Assembly (NCBI GenBank): GCA_965247075.1
Contig: CBDFGK010000003.1
Span: forward strand, 496,001 to 560,000
Length of the DNA stretch: 64,000 bases
Origin: CBDFGK01 sp965247075
GTDB taxonomy: Bacteria; Pseudomonadota; Gammaproteobacteria; Pseudomonadales; Halieaceae
Direction: 5' to 3'
Shown here: in pieces, positions 1-7,086 of the stretch
Numbering within the stretch: position 1 is the stretch's first letter
Layout of the letters: each line of letters begins with the position of its first letter
Notes under the pieces: generated by a model
Databases searched by the model: none
Seen by the model: only the letters and a program-made list of their open reading frames with translations
What the model was told of the DNA's origin: nothing
Position numbers and translations under genes: made by a program

Positions 1-864
1 TGCCTGGCCACAGCCTCGCCAATACTGGTGGCGCCGGCAATGAACCAGGGCATGTGGCGTGACCGCGCCACCGTCGACAATATCGCGCTGCTACGCGGGC
101 GCGGCATTGCCACAGTCGGACCTGCTGACGGTGCGCAGGCCTGCGGCGATATTGGCCCCGGCCGTATGGAGGAACCGGCCGCAATTGTAGTGGCAGCACA
201 AAACACATTCGACACCGGCCTGTTAGATGGTCTGCGGGTCACAGTCACTGCCGGCCCCACCCGGGAAGCTCTGGATCCCGTGCGCTATATCAGCAATCAC
301 AGCTCCGGCAAAATGGGTTTCGCCATTGCCAGGGCAGCCGCCGACGCCGGCGCTCAAACCACGCTGATCAGCGGGCCTGTCAATCTGGCAACTCCGCAGA
401 GTGTGCAACGTATAGACGTGGTCAGCGCGCAAGACATGCACAGCGCAGCCATTGCCAGCCTGGGCAACTGCGATATTTTTATTGGTTGCGCCGCCGTTGC
501 CGACTATCGACCCAAGTCTATCGCTACACAAAAAATCAACAAGGGCGCTGAGACCATGGCCGTCTCACTGGTTCGCAACCCCGATATTATCGCCGCTGTG
601 GCGGCCCACCAGCCACGGCCCTTTACCATTGGCTTCGCCGCTGAAACCCAGGCTGTAGAGGCCTATGCCCTGGCCAAGCTAGAGGGTAAAAACCTGGATA
701 TGATAGTGGCCAACGACGTCTCCAATGACGAGGCGGGCTTTAACAGCGAGAACAATGCCGCCACTATCTTGTGGCCCGGCGGCCGTCAGGTTGTCGAACT
801 GACCGCAAAACAGCAGTTGGCTCGAGTTCTGATAGAAACAATAGCCTCACAATATCAACAATAG
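1..864 (+). CDS. coaBC: CoaBC, C-terminal part (phosphopantothenoylcysteine decarboxylase/synthetase), 5' end outside window
   Basis: Bifunctional enzyme of coenzyme A synthesis: it joins 4'-phosphopantothenate to cysteine and then decarboxylates the product. The reading frame is open from base 1, so the gene begins upstream of the window. The visible part starts in the decarboxylase (CoaC) domain, with the substrate motif PAMNQGMW and the active-site segment QACGDIGPGRM. It continues into the CTP-dependent synthetase (CoaB) domain, which opens with VTAGPTREALDPVR and contains the SSGKMG loop. The normal C-terminus is reached, and a TAG stop at 862-864 is followed at once by a TATAAT sequence (868-873). 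In related bacteria dut follows; here it does not. Confidence 0.95.
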   Translation, partial: CLATASPILVAPAMNQGMWRDRATVDNIALLRGRGIATVGPADGAQACGDIGPGRMEEPAAIVVAAQNTFDTGLLDGLRVTVTAGPTREALDPVRYISNHSSGKMGFAIARAAADAGAQTTLISGPVNLATPQSVQRIDVVSAQDMHSAAIASLGNCDIFIGCAAVADYRPKSIATQKINKGAETMAVSLVRNPDIIAAVAAHQPRPFTIGFAAETQAVEAYALAKLEGKNLDMIVANDVSNDEAGFNSENNAATILWPGGRQVVELTAKQQLARVLIETIASQYQQ

Positions 865-937
865 ATATATAATAAAAACCAGGACAGGTTTCACCAGTAG
901 CAACTATCATAAGACGCACCGGAGCCGTTTTGCTGGC

Positions 938-1117
938 ATGCTGAAATTCAGGAAAGAGAAAAAGAGTCGCGACACCGACCATCCACAGGGTATTTTCAGC
1001 CGGGGAAATACCTTTGGTCGCTATTGGCTGATCGCACTCCCGGCGATGCTACTCCATATGCGGCAGTTCCCGGAGCAACTGGCCCAGGTGGCACCCGGCC
1101 TGGAGCCGGGATTGTAG
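938..1117 (+). CDS. 59-residue ORF of unknown function, overlapping the argB start
   Basis: Small ORF between coaBC and argB. It begins ATG-Leu-Lys-Phe-Arg-Lys-Glu-Lys-Lys, has a moderately hydrophobic middle (YWLIALPAMLLHM, about residues 32-44), and ends at TAG 1115-1117. That stop overlaps a GTG which is the best start for argB (TAGTG), an arrangement typical of coupled translation. I recognise no domain. dut and algC normally occupy this position, so it may be a remnant of a deleted gene (for example the basic N-terminus of an AlgC-type protein) or a short leader peptide for argB. Neither idea is proven. Confidence 0.4.
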   Translation: MLKFRKEKKSRDTDHPQGIFSRGNTFGRYWLIALPAMLLHMRQFPEQLAQVAPGLEPGL

Positions 1118-2031
1118 TGTCCTCTTCCGCTGGGTCACAAAATCGGGATTCCGCCCTCAATATCGCTCAGGTTTTAACGCAGGCGCTGCCCTATATCCAA
1201 CGTTTCACGGGTAAAACGGTGGTCGTTAAGTTCGGTGGCAACGCCATGGTGGATCCCGAACTCAAGGAGAGCTTCGCCCGCGATGTGGTGTTAATGAAAC
1301 TGGTTGGCTTCAACCCCGTCGTGGTCCACGGCGGCGGCCCGCAGATCGGAGCCCTGCTGGAAAAGCTCAATATCCAGACCGAGTTTGTAAACGGCATGCG
1401 AGTCACTGACAGCGCCACCATGGACGTCGTGGAAATGGTGCTGGGCGCCTCGGTAAACAAGGAAATTGTATCCAGTATTAATCGCAACGGCGGCAAGGCA
1501 ATTGGTGTCACCGGCAAGGACGGACAACTGATTCGTGCACGCAAGCTGAAAGTGAGCCACCAGAGTCCGGCCATGCAGGCGCCCGAGATAATAGATATTG
1601 GTCATGTCGGAGAGGTAGAAGAGATAGATACCGAAGTGGTCAATATGATTCTGGGCAGCAACTTTATCCCGGTCATCGCCCCCATTGGAGTCGGCATCGA
1701 TGGCAGCTCCTACAATATCAATGCCGACCTGGTGGCCGGTAAATTGGCCGAAGTATTGTGTGCCGAGAAATTGATGCTGTTAACCAATGTGGAAGGCTTG
1801 CTGGATCAGTCCGGAAAAATACTCACCGGGCTCAGCCCCGCGCAGGTAGATGAGCTCATCGCCGACGGCACCATACACGGCGGGATGCTGCCTAAAATCC
1901 AGTGCGCACTGGATGCGGTTACAGGCGGTGTCACCAGCGCACACATCATCGATGGACGGGTTCCACACGCCATACTACTGGAAGTGTTTACCGATGAGGG
2001 CGTTGGCACGCTCATAACTGCTGGAAAGTAG
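1117..2031 (+). CDS. argB: N-acetylglutamate kinase
   Basis: Second step of arginine synthesis: phosphorylates N-acetyl-L-glutamate with ATP in the cytoplasm. Amino-acid kinase fold with the phosphate-binding VVKFGGNAM near the N-terminus, VVHGGGPQIG, and the C-terminal pattern GGMLPKI...GVTSAHIIDGR characteristic of ArgB. The frame is open further upstream to a TTG at 1024, but the GTG at 1117 gives 304 residues, the usual family length, and overlaps the stop of the small upstream ORF. The longer N-terminus would be a low-complexity Gly/Pro-rich stretch unlike ArgB. A hairpin follows the stop codon. Confidence 0.93.
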   Translation: MSSSAGSQNRDSALNIAQVLTQALPYIQRFTGKTVVVKFGGNAMVDPELKESFARDVVLMKLVGFNPVVVHGGGPQIGALLEKLNIQTEFVNGMRVTDSATMDVVEMVLGASVNKEIVSSINRNGGKAIGVTGKDGQLIRARKLKVSHQSPAMQAPEIIDIGHVGEVEEIDTEVVNMILGSNFIPVIAPIGVGIDGSSYNINADLVAGKLAEVLCAEKLMLLTNVEGLLDQSGKILTGLSPAQVDELIADGTIHGGMLPKIQCALDAVTGGVTSAHIIDGRVPHAILLEVFTDEGVGTLITAGK

Positions 2032-2040
2032 GCAGACTGA

Positions 2041-2067
2041 AAAAACAGGCTAAAAAAGCCTGCTTTG
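2041..2067. terminator. Terminator-like hairpin between argB and slmA
   Basis: Perfect 6-bp stem CAGGCT/AGCCTG (2046-2051 and 2057-2062) with an A5 loop. On the + strand the tail is short (CTTTG). On the - strand the stem is followed by a run of T (complement of the A run 2041-2045), so it could also stop antisense transcription coming from pyrE. The small stem keeps confidence moderate. Confidence 0.4.
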
Positions 2068-2131
2068 TATTGCAGGCCTCCAGTGTTACAGCTAGCATGA
2101 ATCACTCTGATCCCACTGCTACGCGCACGGT

Positions 2132-2737
2132 ATGTCACCGAGAAAATCTGACCGAAAACAACAAATCCTGGAGGCCCTGGCACATATGCTGGAGGTAAAG
2201 CCGGGAGAGCGTATCACCACGGCACGGCTCGCCAGGCAAGTCGGTGTGTCCGAGGCAGCGCTCTACCGGCACTTCCCCAGCAAATCAAAAATGTTTGAGG
2301 GCCTGATTGAATTTATTGAGGAAACCCTCTTCAGCCGCATCAACCTGATACTGGCGGAAGAGACCAACGCCGCCACCCGCTGCGAAAAAATGCTGACGCT
2401 TTTATTGACCTTTGCCGAGCGCAATCCGGGCATTACCCGGATCCTTGCCGGCGACGCACTGGCCGGGGAAACTGAACGCCTGCACGCCCGGGTGGCCCAG
2501 CTCTTTGACCGCTTCGAGACCCAACTCAGGCAGGTACTGCGGGAAGCGGAAATGCGCGAGGGACTGCGACCGCTACTACCCATAAATACCGCGGCCAATA
2601 TGCTGCTGGCAATGGCGGAGGGCAAAATATCCCAATATGTGCGCAGTGGCTTTCAGCGATCACCCACCGATGGCTGGCCCGATCAATGGCAACTGTTGAT
2701 CGAGGGGTTTTTTCGTACCACCGTGAGCGCCCAGTAA
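2132..2737 (+). CDS. slmA: Nucleoid occlusion factor SlmA (TetR family)
   Basis: DNA-binding FtsZ antagonist that blocks Z-ring formation over the chromosome. The 201-residue protein has the TetR-type helix-turn-helix at about residues 29-52 (TTARLARQVGVSEAALYRHF), followed by the all-helical dimerisation/FtsZ-binding domain. Its place next to pyrE, argB and coaBC matches the dfp-slmA(ttk)-pyrE neighbourhood of gammaproteobacteria, which separates it from ordinary TetR repressors. The ATG at 2132 gives the family start MSPRKSDRKQQILEAL. Confidence 0.92.
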   Translation: MSPRKSDRKQQILEALAHMLEVKPGERITTARLARQVGVSEAALYRHFPSKSKMFEGLIEFIEETLFSRINLILAEETNAATRCEKMLTLLLTFAERNPGITRILAGDALAGETERLHARVAQLFDRFETQLRQVLREAEMREGLRPLLPINTAANMLLAMAEGKISQYVRSGFQRSPTDGWPDQWQLLIEGFFRTTVSAQ

Positions 2738-2760
2738 CAGGGCACCTTTCAATCTCCCCA

Positions 2761-3408
2761 TCAGGCCACACCGTACTGAGCCCGATACTCTTGCATCGAC
2801 GCCAGCATGGCTGCGGATTCTCCACCCTGTTGGCGGAAATACGCTATCAAATCCATCAGGTTGATAATATTCACCACCGGCAGATCGAACTCCTGTTCGA
2901 TCTCCTGGACCGCCGAAAGCTCGCCCTGTCCGCGCTCCTGCCGGTCCAGACCGATCACGACACCGACACAGGTCGCCCCCTCGCCCTCAATTATAGACAA
3001 TACTTCTCGCACTGCTGTACCGGCGGTAATGACATCATCTACCACCAGCACGCGGCCTTGTAATGGCGCACCGACCAGAATGCCACCTTCGCCGTGATCC
3101 TTGGCTTCCTTGCGGTTATAGGTCCAGGGTACATCGCGCCCGTGATGGTCTGACAAGGCCACCGCAATGCTCGCTGCCAGCGCAATACCCTTGTAGGCAG
3201 GCCCGAGCATTACATCGAATTCAAGGCCGCAGTCAACTATGGCGCCGGCGTAGCAGCGACCCAGCGAGGCCAGGGCCGAACCCGTGCAAAAAGCACCTGC
3301 ATTGAAGAAATAGGGGCTGTTGCGGCCTGATTTGAGGGTAAATTCGCCAAACCTGAGCGCACCTACCTGTTGTGCCAACTCAATAAAACTACTCTGGTAA
3401 TCCTGCAT
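2761..3408 (-). CDS. pyrE: Orotate phosphoribosyltransferase
   Basis: Pyrimidine synthesis: transfers phosphoribosyl from PRPP to orotate, giving OMP. The PRPP-binding motif VLVVDDVITAGTA lies about residues 120-132, and the substrate loop motif GPAYKGI is visible. The start MQDYQSSFIELA (ATG 3408-3406) gives 215 residues, the normal length; the frame extends upstream but without family resemblance. Convergent with slmA, with only 23 bases between stops, and divergent from the crc-like gene, as in Pseudomonas. Confidence 0.95.
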   Translation of the reverse strand: MQDYQSSFIELAQQVGALRFGEFTLKSGRNSPYFFNAGAFCTGSALASLGRCYAGAIVDCGLEFDVMLGPAYKGIALAASIAVALSDHHGRDVPWTYNRKEAKDHGEGGILVGAPLQGRVLVVDDVITAGTAVREVLSIIEGEGATCVGVVIGLDRQERGQGELSAVQEIEQEFDLPVVNIINLMDLIAYFRQQGGESAAMLASMQEYRAQYGVA

Positions 3409-3549
3409 CGCTGTGGGGGTCCATCTGCTTGGTAAAAGGCGCCTGCGATGGTATCGCATAGCGGTGATATGCTGTATAAATGATCGGCTTGTGCACCGGA
3501 ACATTCAAACATAATAAAGGTCCGCGGCGTACGCTTAAAGGGGCTACCG

Positions 3550-4320
3550 ATGAGAGTTATCAGCCTATGCGCTGACGGCATTAAAAATGCTGCCGAAAAG
3601 GGATTTTATAATTGGATTGAGGAGCAGGATGCCGACTTTATCTGTGTCCAGGACCTCGGTTGTGCCGAGTGCGACCTGCAGGCCGACCAGTTCTTTCCGT
3701 CCGGGTACAACGCCTACTTCCTCGATTCCGTCAACGGCAAGGAAAATGGCGTAGCGCTATATTGCAAAACCCTGCCCAAGGCCATAATGACCGGCTTGGG
3801 CTTCACCGATTTTGACATGGAGGGGCGCTACATCCAGGCCGATTACAGCAGCGTTAGTATCGGCTGCCTGTTGGTGCCGCCCGGTGGCGAGGCCGGTAGT
3901 GAGGAGCGGGTCCGCAAGTCAGAGTTTCTGGAGTTACTGAAGGCACACCTGGGCAAAATCCGCAATAAACGCCGGGAATTTGTCATTTGTGGGGGCTGGA
4001 ACATCGCCCACACCGCCGCCGATGTCCAGGATACGGAGCAATACAGTACCCGCTCCGGCTTTCTGGCCGAAGAGCGGCGGTGGGTGGAGGAAGTGCTGGA
4101 ACTGGGCTACGTGGACGCTTTTCGCGAAATCAATGCTGACTCCGATGAATTCAGTTGGTGGCCAGATGGAGAGCGCAGCAGCAACGGTTTGCGCACAGAT
4201 TATCACCTAGTCTCCAATGGTCTCCGGTACACCATTGAGTACGGCGCTATCTACAAGAGCAAGCAATTTTCCAATCACGCACCCATCATCATGGATTACG
4301 ACATTCAGCCAGCGACCTGA
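3550..4320 (+). CDS. crc: Crc-like protein (catalytically degenerate exonuclease III fold)
   Basis: 256-residue member of the exonuclease/endonuclease/phosphatase fold. It resembles Pseudomonas Crc, the Hfq co-factor for catabolite repression, in sequence, length and location beside pyrE. Shared landmarks include the N-terminus MRVISL, ADFICVQD, GVALYCK, GRYIQADY, FSWWPD and the C-terminal HAPIIMDYD. The nuclease active site looks lost, as in Crc: the Asn of the first loop is Asp-Gly (CADGI), the metal-binding Glu after CVQ is Asp, the GDxN loop reads GGWNIAH, and SDH reads SNH. It is therefore more likely an RNA/Hfq-associated regulator than an exonuclease. The regulatory role is inferred from the family. 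Confidence 0.8.
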   Translation: MRVISLCADGIKNAAEKGFYNWIEEQDADFICVQDLGCAECDLQADQFFPSGYNAYFLDSVNGKENGVALYCKTLPKAIMTGLGFTDFDMEGRYIQADYSSVSIGCLLVPPGGEAGSEERVRKSEFLELLKAHLGKIRNKRREFVICGGWNIAHTAADVQDTEQYSTRSGFLAEERRWVEEVLELGYVDAFREINADSDEFSWWPDGERSSNGLRTDYHLVSNGLRYTIEYGAIYKSKQFSNHAPIIMDYDIQPAT

Positions 4321-4336
4321 TCGGCGCGCCCTCAGA

Positions 4337-5062
4337 CTAGTCAGGGGAGCCCAGGGCTGCCTTTTGAATAGCAATCAGTTCAGCAATACCGCCGCCGGCC
4401 AGATCCAGCAGGGCATCGAGTTCACTGCGATTGAAGGCCGCCCCCTCAGCAGTACCCTGCACCTCAATAAACTCACCAGCCTCAGTCATGATCACATTCA
4501 TATCCGTGTCGGCGGCGGAGTCCTCGGGGTAATCCAGGTCCAGTACCGGTACACCATCAACAATACCCACGGCAACGGAAGCTACCATTTGCCGCAGCGG
4601 GTCCGTGGTGATTCTGGCACTGCGTTGCAGGTAACGCAGTGCATCCACCAACGCCACGCAGGCACCGGTGATCGATGCTGTGCGCGTACCACCATCGGCC
4701 TGGATCACATCACAATCGATAGTAATGGTGTTCTCTCCCAGTGCCTTGAAGTCAATCGCCGCCCGTAGCGAACGGCCGATCAGGCGCTGTATCTCTACCG
4801 TGCGCCCACCCTGTTTGCCCCGGGCCGCTTCGCGGCCCATGCGGCTGTTGGTGGAACGCGGCAACATACCATACTCAGCGCTTACCCAGCCCTTGCCCTG
4901 ACCGCGCAGAAAACGCGGCACACCTGCCTCGACACTGGCGGTACAGATAACCCTGGTATCGCCACAAGCAATAAGCACCGAGCCCTCTGCATGGCGAGTG
5001 AATTGGCGAGTGATGGATATTTCTCGCAACTGGTCAGGCTGACGGCCGCTGGGTCGGGACAT
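4337..5062 (-). CDS. rph: Ribonuclease PH
   Basis: Phosphate-dependent 3'-to-5' exoribonuclease that trims tRNA 3' ends. At 241 residues it is normal length. Family landmarks are the start RPSGRQPDQLR, CGDTRVICTASVE, the Arg-rich RGKQGGRTVEIQRLIGRSLR (phosphate and RNA binding), and DCDVIQADGGTRTASITG. Convergent with the crc-like gene (16 bases between stops) and divergent from yicC, so the 5063-5163 interval should carry both promoters. Confidence 0.96.
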   Translation of the reverse strand: MSRPSGRQPDQLREISITRQFTRHAEGSVLIACGDTRVICTASVEAGVPRFLRGQGKGWVSAEYGMLPRSTNSRMGREAARGKQGGRTVEIQRLIGRSLRAAIDFKALGENTITIDCDVIQADGGTRTASITGACVALVDALRYLQRSARITTDPLRQMVASVAVGIVDGVPVLDLDYPEDSAADTDMNVIMTEAGEFIEVQGTAEGAAFNRSELDALLDLAGGGIAELIAIQKAALGSPD

Positions 5063-5163
5063 AGTTCATACTCCTGGGTGAATAAGGGCCGCGCATTATA
5101 CGTCAAACTCTGGCGAATTAAGGCAGGACTGTTAAAATCAAGGGCTTTTCGGAGCGCGTATCC

Positions 5164-6030
5164 ATGATCAACAGCATGACAGCCTTTGCCAGAGAGAGTG
5201 ACGAGTCTGGCGCTGGTAACCTGGTGGTCGAAATTCGCTCCGTCAACCATCGCTATCTGGACTGCCACTTCAAACTGCACGAACAGTTGCGCGGCCTGGA
5301 ACCCATCTGGCGCACGCTACTGCAAAAGTCGCTGGCCCGCGGCAAGCTGGAGTGCCAGCTGCGCTGGCAGGCTCCGTCGGGCCAGGATGCTGCCTTACAA
5401 ATCAATGCGGCCCGCTTGCAACAGCTAGCGGCGGCCTCCGACCACGTCAACGCCTTGATGGGACCCTGCCGGCCACCGGATGCGCTGGCTGTTTTGCAGT
5501 GGCCAGGGGTGCTGGAAAACCCAGGCGATAGTGAGGACGACCTGCAGGCAAGGGCGACCGTGATATTCAAGCGCGCGCTGCAAAGTCTGCAGGACAACCG
5601 GGCCCGCGAGGGCGCCAAGCTGGCCGAGTTCATTGGCGAGCGCCTGCAGGCCGTACTGGTCGAAGTCGACAACACCTGCCGCCTGATGCCCGCACTGATG
5701 GCGCACCAACGGCAGCGACTGGAGCAGCGACTGGCAGATGTAACGGCGCAGCTTGACCCACAGCGACTGGAACAGGAAATGGTGTTATTGGCACAAAAAA
5801 CTGACGTTGAGGAGGAGCTGGATCGCCTGCAGGCCCATGTGGAAGAGGTTGAGCGAGTGCTTGCCAAAGGCGGCCCCTGTGGGCGCCGACTGGACTTTCT
5901 CATGCAGGAGCTGAATCGGGAGGCCAATACCCTCAGTTCCAAGTCGATATCCAGCACCGGCACACAAAACGCAGTAGAATTAAAAGTGCTCATTGAACAG
6001 ATGCGCGAACAAATACAAAACCTGGAGTAA
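5164..6030 (+). CDS. yicC: YicC family endoribonuclease
   Basis: YicC/YloC family protein of 288 residues, recently recognised as an endoribonuclease clade acting on small RNAs and stem-loops. It begins with the signature MINSMTAFAR and carries the conserved EIRSVNHRYLDCHF, then RGKLECQLRW. The C-terminal domain (about 200-288) has KTDVEEELDRLQAHVEE, GRRLDFLMQELNREANTL, and the ending KVLIEQMREQIQN that is nearly invariant in the family. Eight bases separate it from gmk, and this pair is one of the most conserved in gammaproteobacteria. Confidence 0.94.
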   Translation: MINSMTAFARESDESGAGNLVVEIRSVNHRYLDCHFKLHEQLRGLEPIWRTLLQKSLARGKLECQLRWQAPSGQDAALQINAARLQQLAAASDHVNALMGPCRPPDALAVLQWPGVLENPGDSEDDLQARATVIFKRALQSLQDNRAREGAKLAEFIGERLQAVLVEVDNTCRLMPALMAHQRQRLEQRLADVTAQLDPQRLEQEMVLLAQKTDVEEELDRLQAHVEEVERVLAKGGPCGRRLDFLMQELNREANTLSSKSISSTGTQNAVELKVLIEQMREQIQNLE

Positions 6031-6038
6031 ATCCCACC

Positions 6039-6656
6039 ATGCAAAGTCCCGGGACACTGTTCACCGTGTCCGCGCCCAGCGGAGCAGGAAAAACCAGCCT
6101 GGTCGAGGCCCTGGCCCAGATCGATGGCAAGGTCTGCGTGTCGATATCACATACCACGCGCACCATGCGCCCCGGCGAGCAGGACGGCGTCAACTATCAC
6201 TTCGTCACTGCGGCCGCCTTCCAGGAAATGCTGACTCGCGGCGCCTTTCTGGAACACGCGCGGGTTTACGACCACTGCTACGGCACCTCGCAGAGCTGGG
6301 TAGAAGAACAGTTGCGCAGTGGCGTTCACGTTATTCTGGAAATTGATTGGCAGGGCGCGCAGCAAATCAAGCGACAGCGCCCCGACAGCATCGCTATATT
6401 TATCCTGCCGCCCTCGCGGCCCGCCCTGGAGCAACGCTTAACCGGGCGTGGCCAGGACGACGTTGCGGTTATCGCGCAGCGCATGAGCCAGGCGGTGGAT
6501 GAAATCTCCCACTACCCGGAAGCCGATTTTATCGTGGTAAATGATGATTTTGAGCAGGCACTAATCGAATTACAGTGCATAGCCGACAGTCAGGGCCTGC
6601 GCACAGAATCGCAAATCGTGCGTCATCAGGGTCTGCTTACTGAACTACTGTCGTAA
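6039..6656 (+). CDS. gmk: Guanylate kinase
   Basis: ATP-dependent conversion of GMP to GDP; also feeds the (p)ppGpp precursor pool used by the downstream spoT product. The P-loop SAPSGAGKTSL is at residues 8-18. The GMP-binding stretch SHTTRTMRPGEQDGVNYHF and the lid region follow. 205 residues, as usual. It is probably transcribed with yicC, while a good promoter for rpoZ lies at its 3' end. Confidence 0.96.
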   Translation: MQSPGTLFTVSAPSGAGKTSLVEALAQIDGKVCVSISHTTRTMRPGEQDGVNYHFVTAAAFQEMLTRGAFLEHARVYDHCYGTSQSWVEEQLRSGVHVILEIDWQGAQQIKRQRPDSIAIFILPPSRPALEQRLTGRGQDDVAVIAQRMSQAVDEISHYPEADFIVVNDDFEQALIELQCIADSQGLRTESQIVRHQGLLTELLS

Positions 6657-6676
6657 GCCAGAGTTTTTGCTATAAT
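6648..6676 (+). promoter_or_regulatory. Probable sigma-70 promoter for rpoZ-spoT
   Basis: Perfect -10 hexamer TATAAT at 6671-6676 with an imperfect -35 (CTGTCG, 6648-6653) at 17-base spacing, overlapping the last codons of gmk. Transcription from here would give a leader of roughly 110 bases before rpoZ. Seen in sequence only; no start-site data. Confidence 0.5.
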
Positions 6677-6794
6677 CGCCGATTCTTTCGGGGCCAGCAC
6701 TCGCCCGATCCACTTTTCGCCGCATACCGGTCCTCCCAAAGGCCCGCAGTGCAGCGGTAATATTTTTATTGAACAGGAAACAGGACAGCAAAAA

Positions 6795-7055
6795 ATGGCA
6801 CGCGTAACTGTAGAAGATTGTTTGGAAAACGTCGCAAACCGCTTTGAATTGGTCATGGTAGCGAGCAAGCGCTCGCGCCAGCTCGCTACCGGCGGCAAGG
6901 AACCAAAGGTAGAGGAAGAGTCAGATAAGCCCACGGTTATCGCTCTGCGCGAGATCGCCGAAGGTCACGTTACCGCAGACATCCTCACCCGCGAAGAAGA
7001 AGTGGAAGTAGAGGAAGAGTTCCTCGAAGCCATGGAGTCTGCCCAGGCGATCTGA
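6795..7055 (+). CDS. rpoZ: RNA polymerase omega subunit
   Basis: 86-residue omega subunit, which assists assembly of beta' and contributes to the ppGpp-binding site of RNA polymerase. Starts MARVTVEDCLENVANRFELV, followed by ASKRSRQLATGG and the conserved ALREIAEGHVT. The C-terminal tail is strongly acidic (EEEVEVEEEFLEAM). Located between gmk and spoT in the standard order, 31 bases ahead of spoT, so both are likely in one transcript. Confidence 0.96.
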   Translation: MARVTVEDCLENVANRFELVMVASKRSRQLATGGKEPKVEEESDKPTVIALREIAEGHVTADILTREEEVEVEEEFLEAMESAQAI

Positions 7056-7086
7056 CCTCGGGTACCGACGGGGGCACGTTCCAGTT

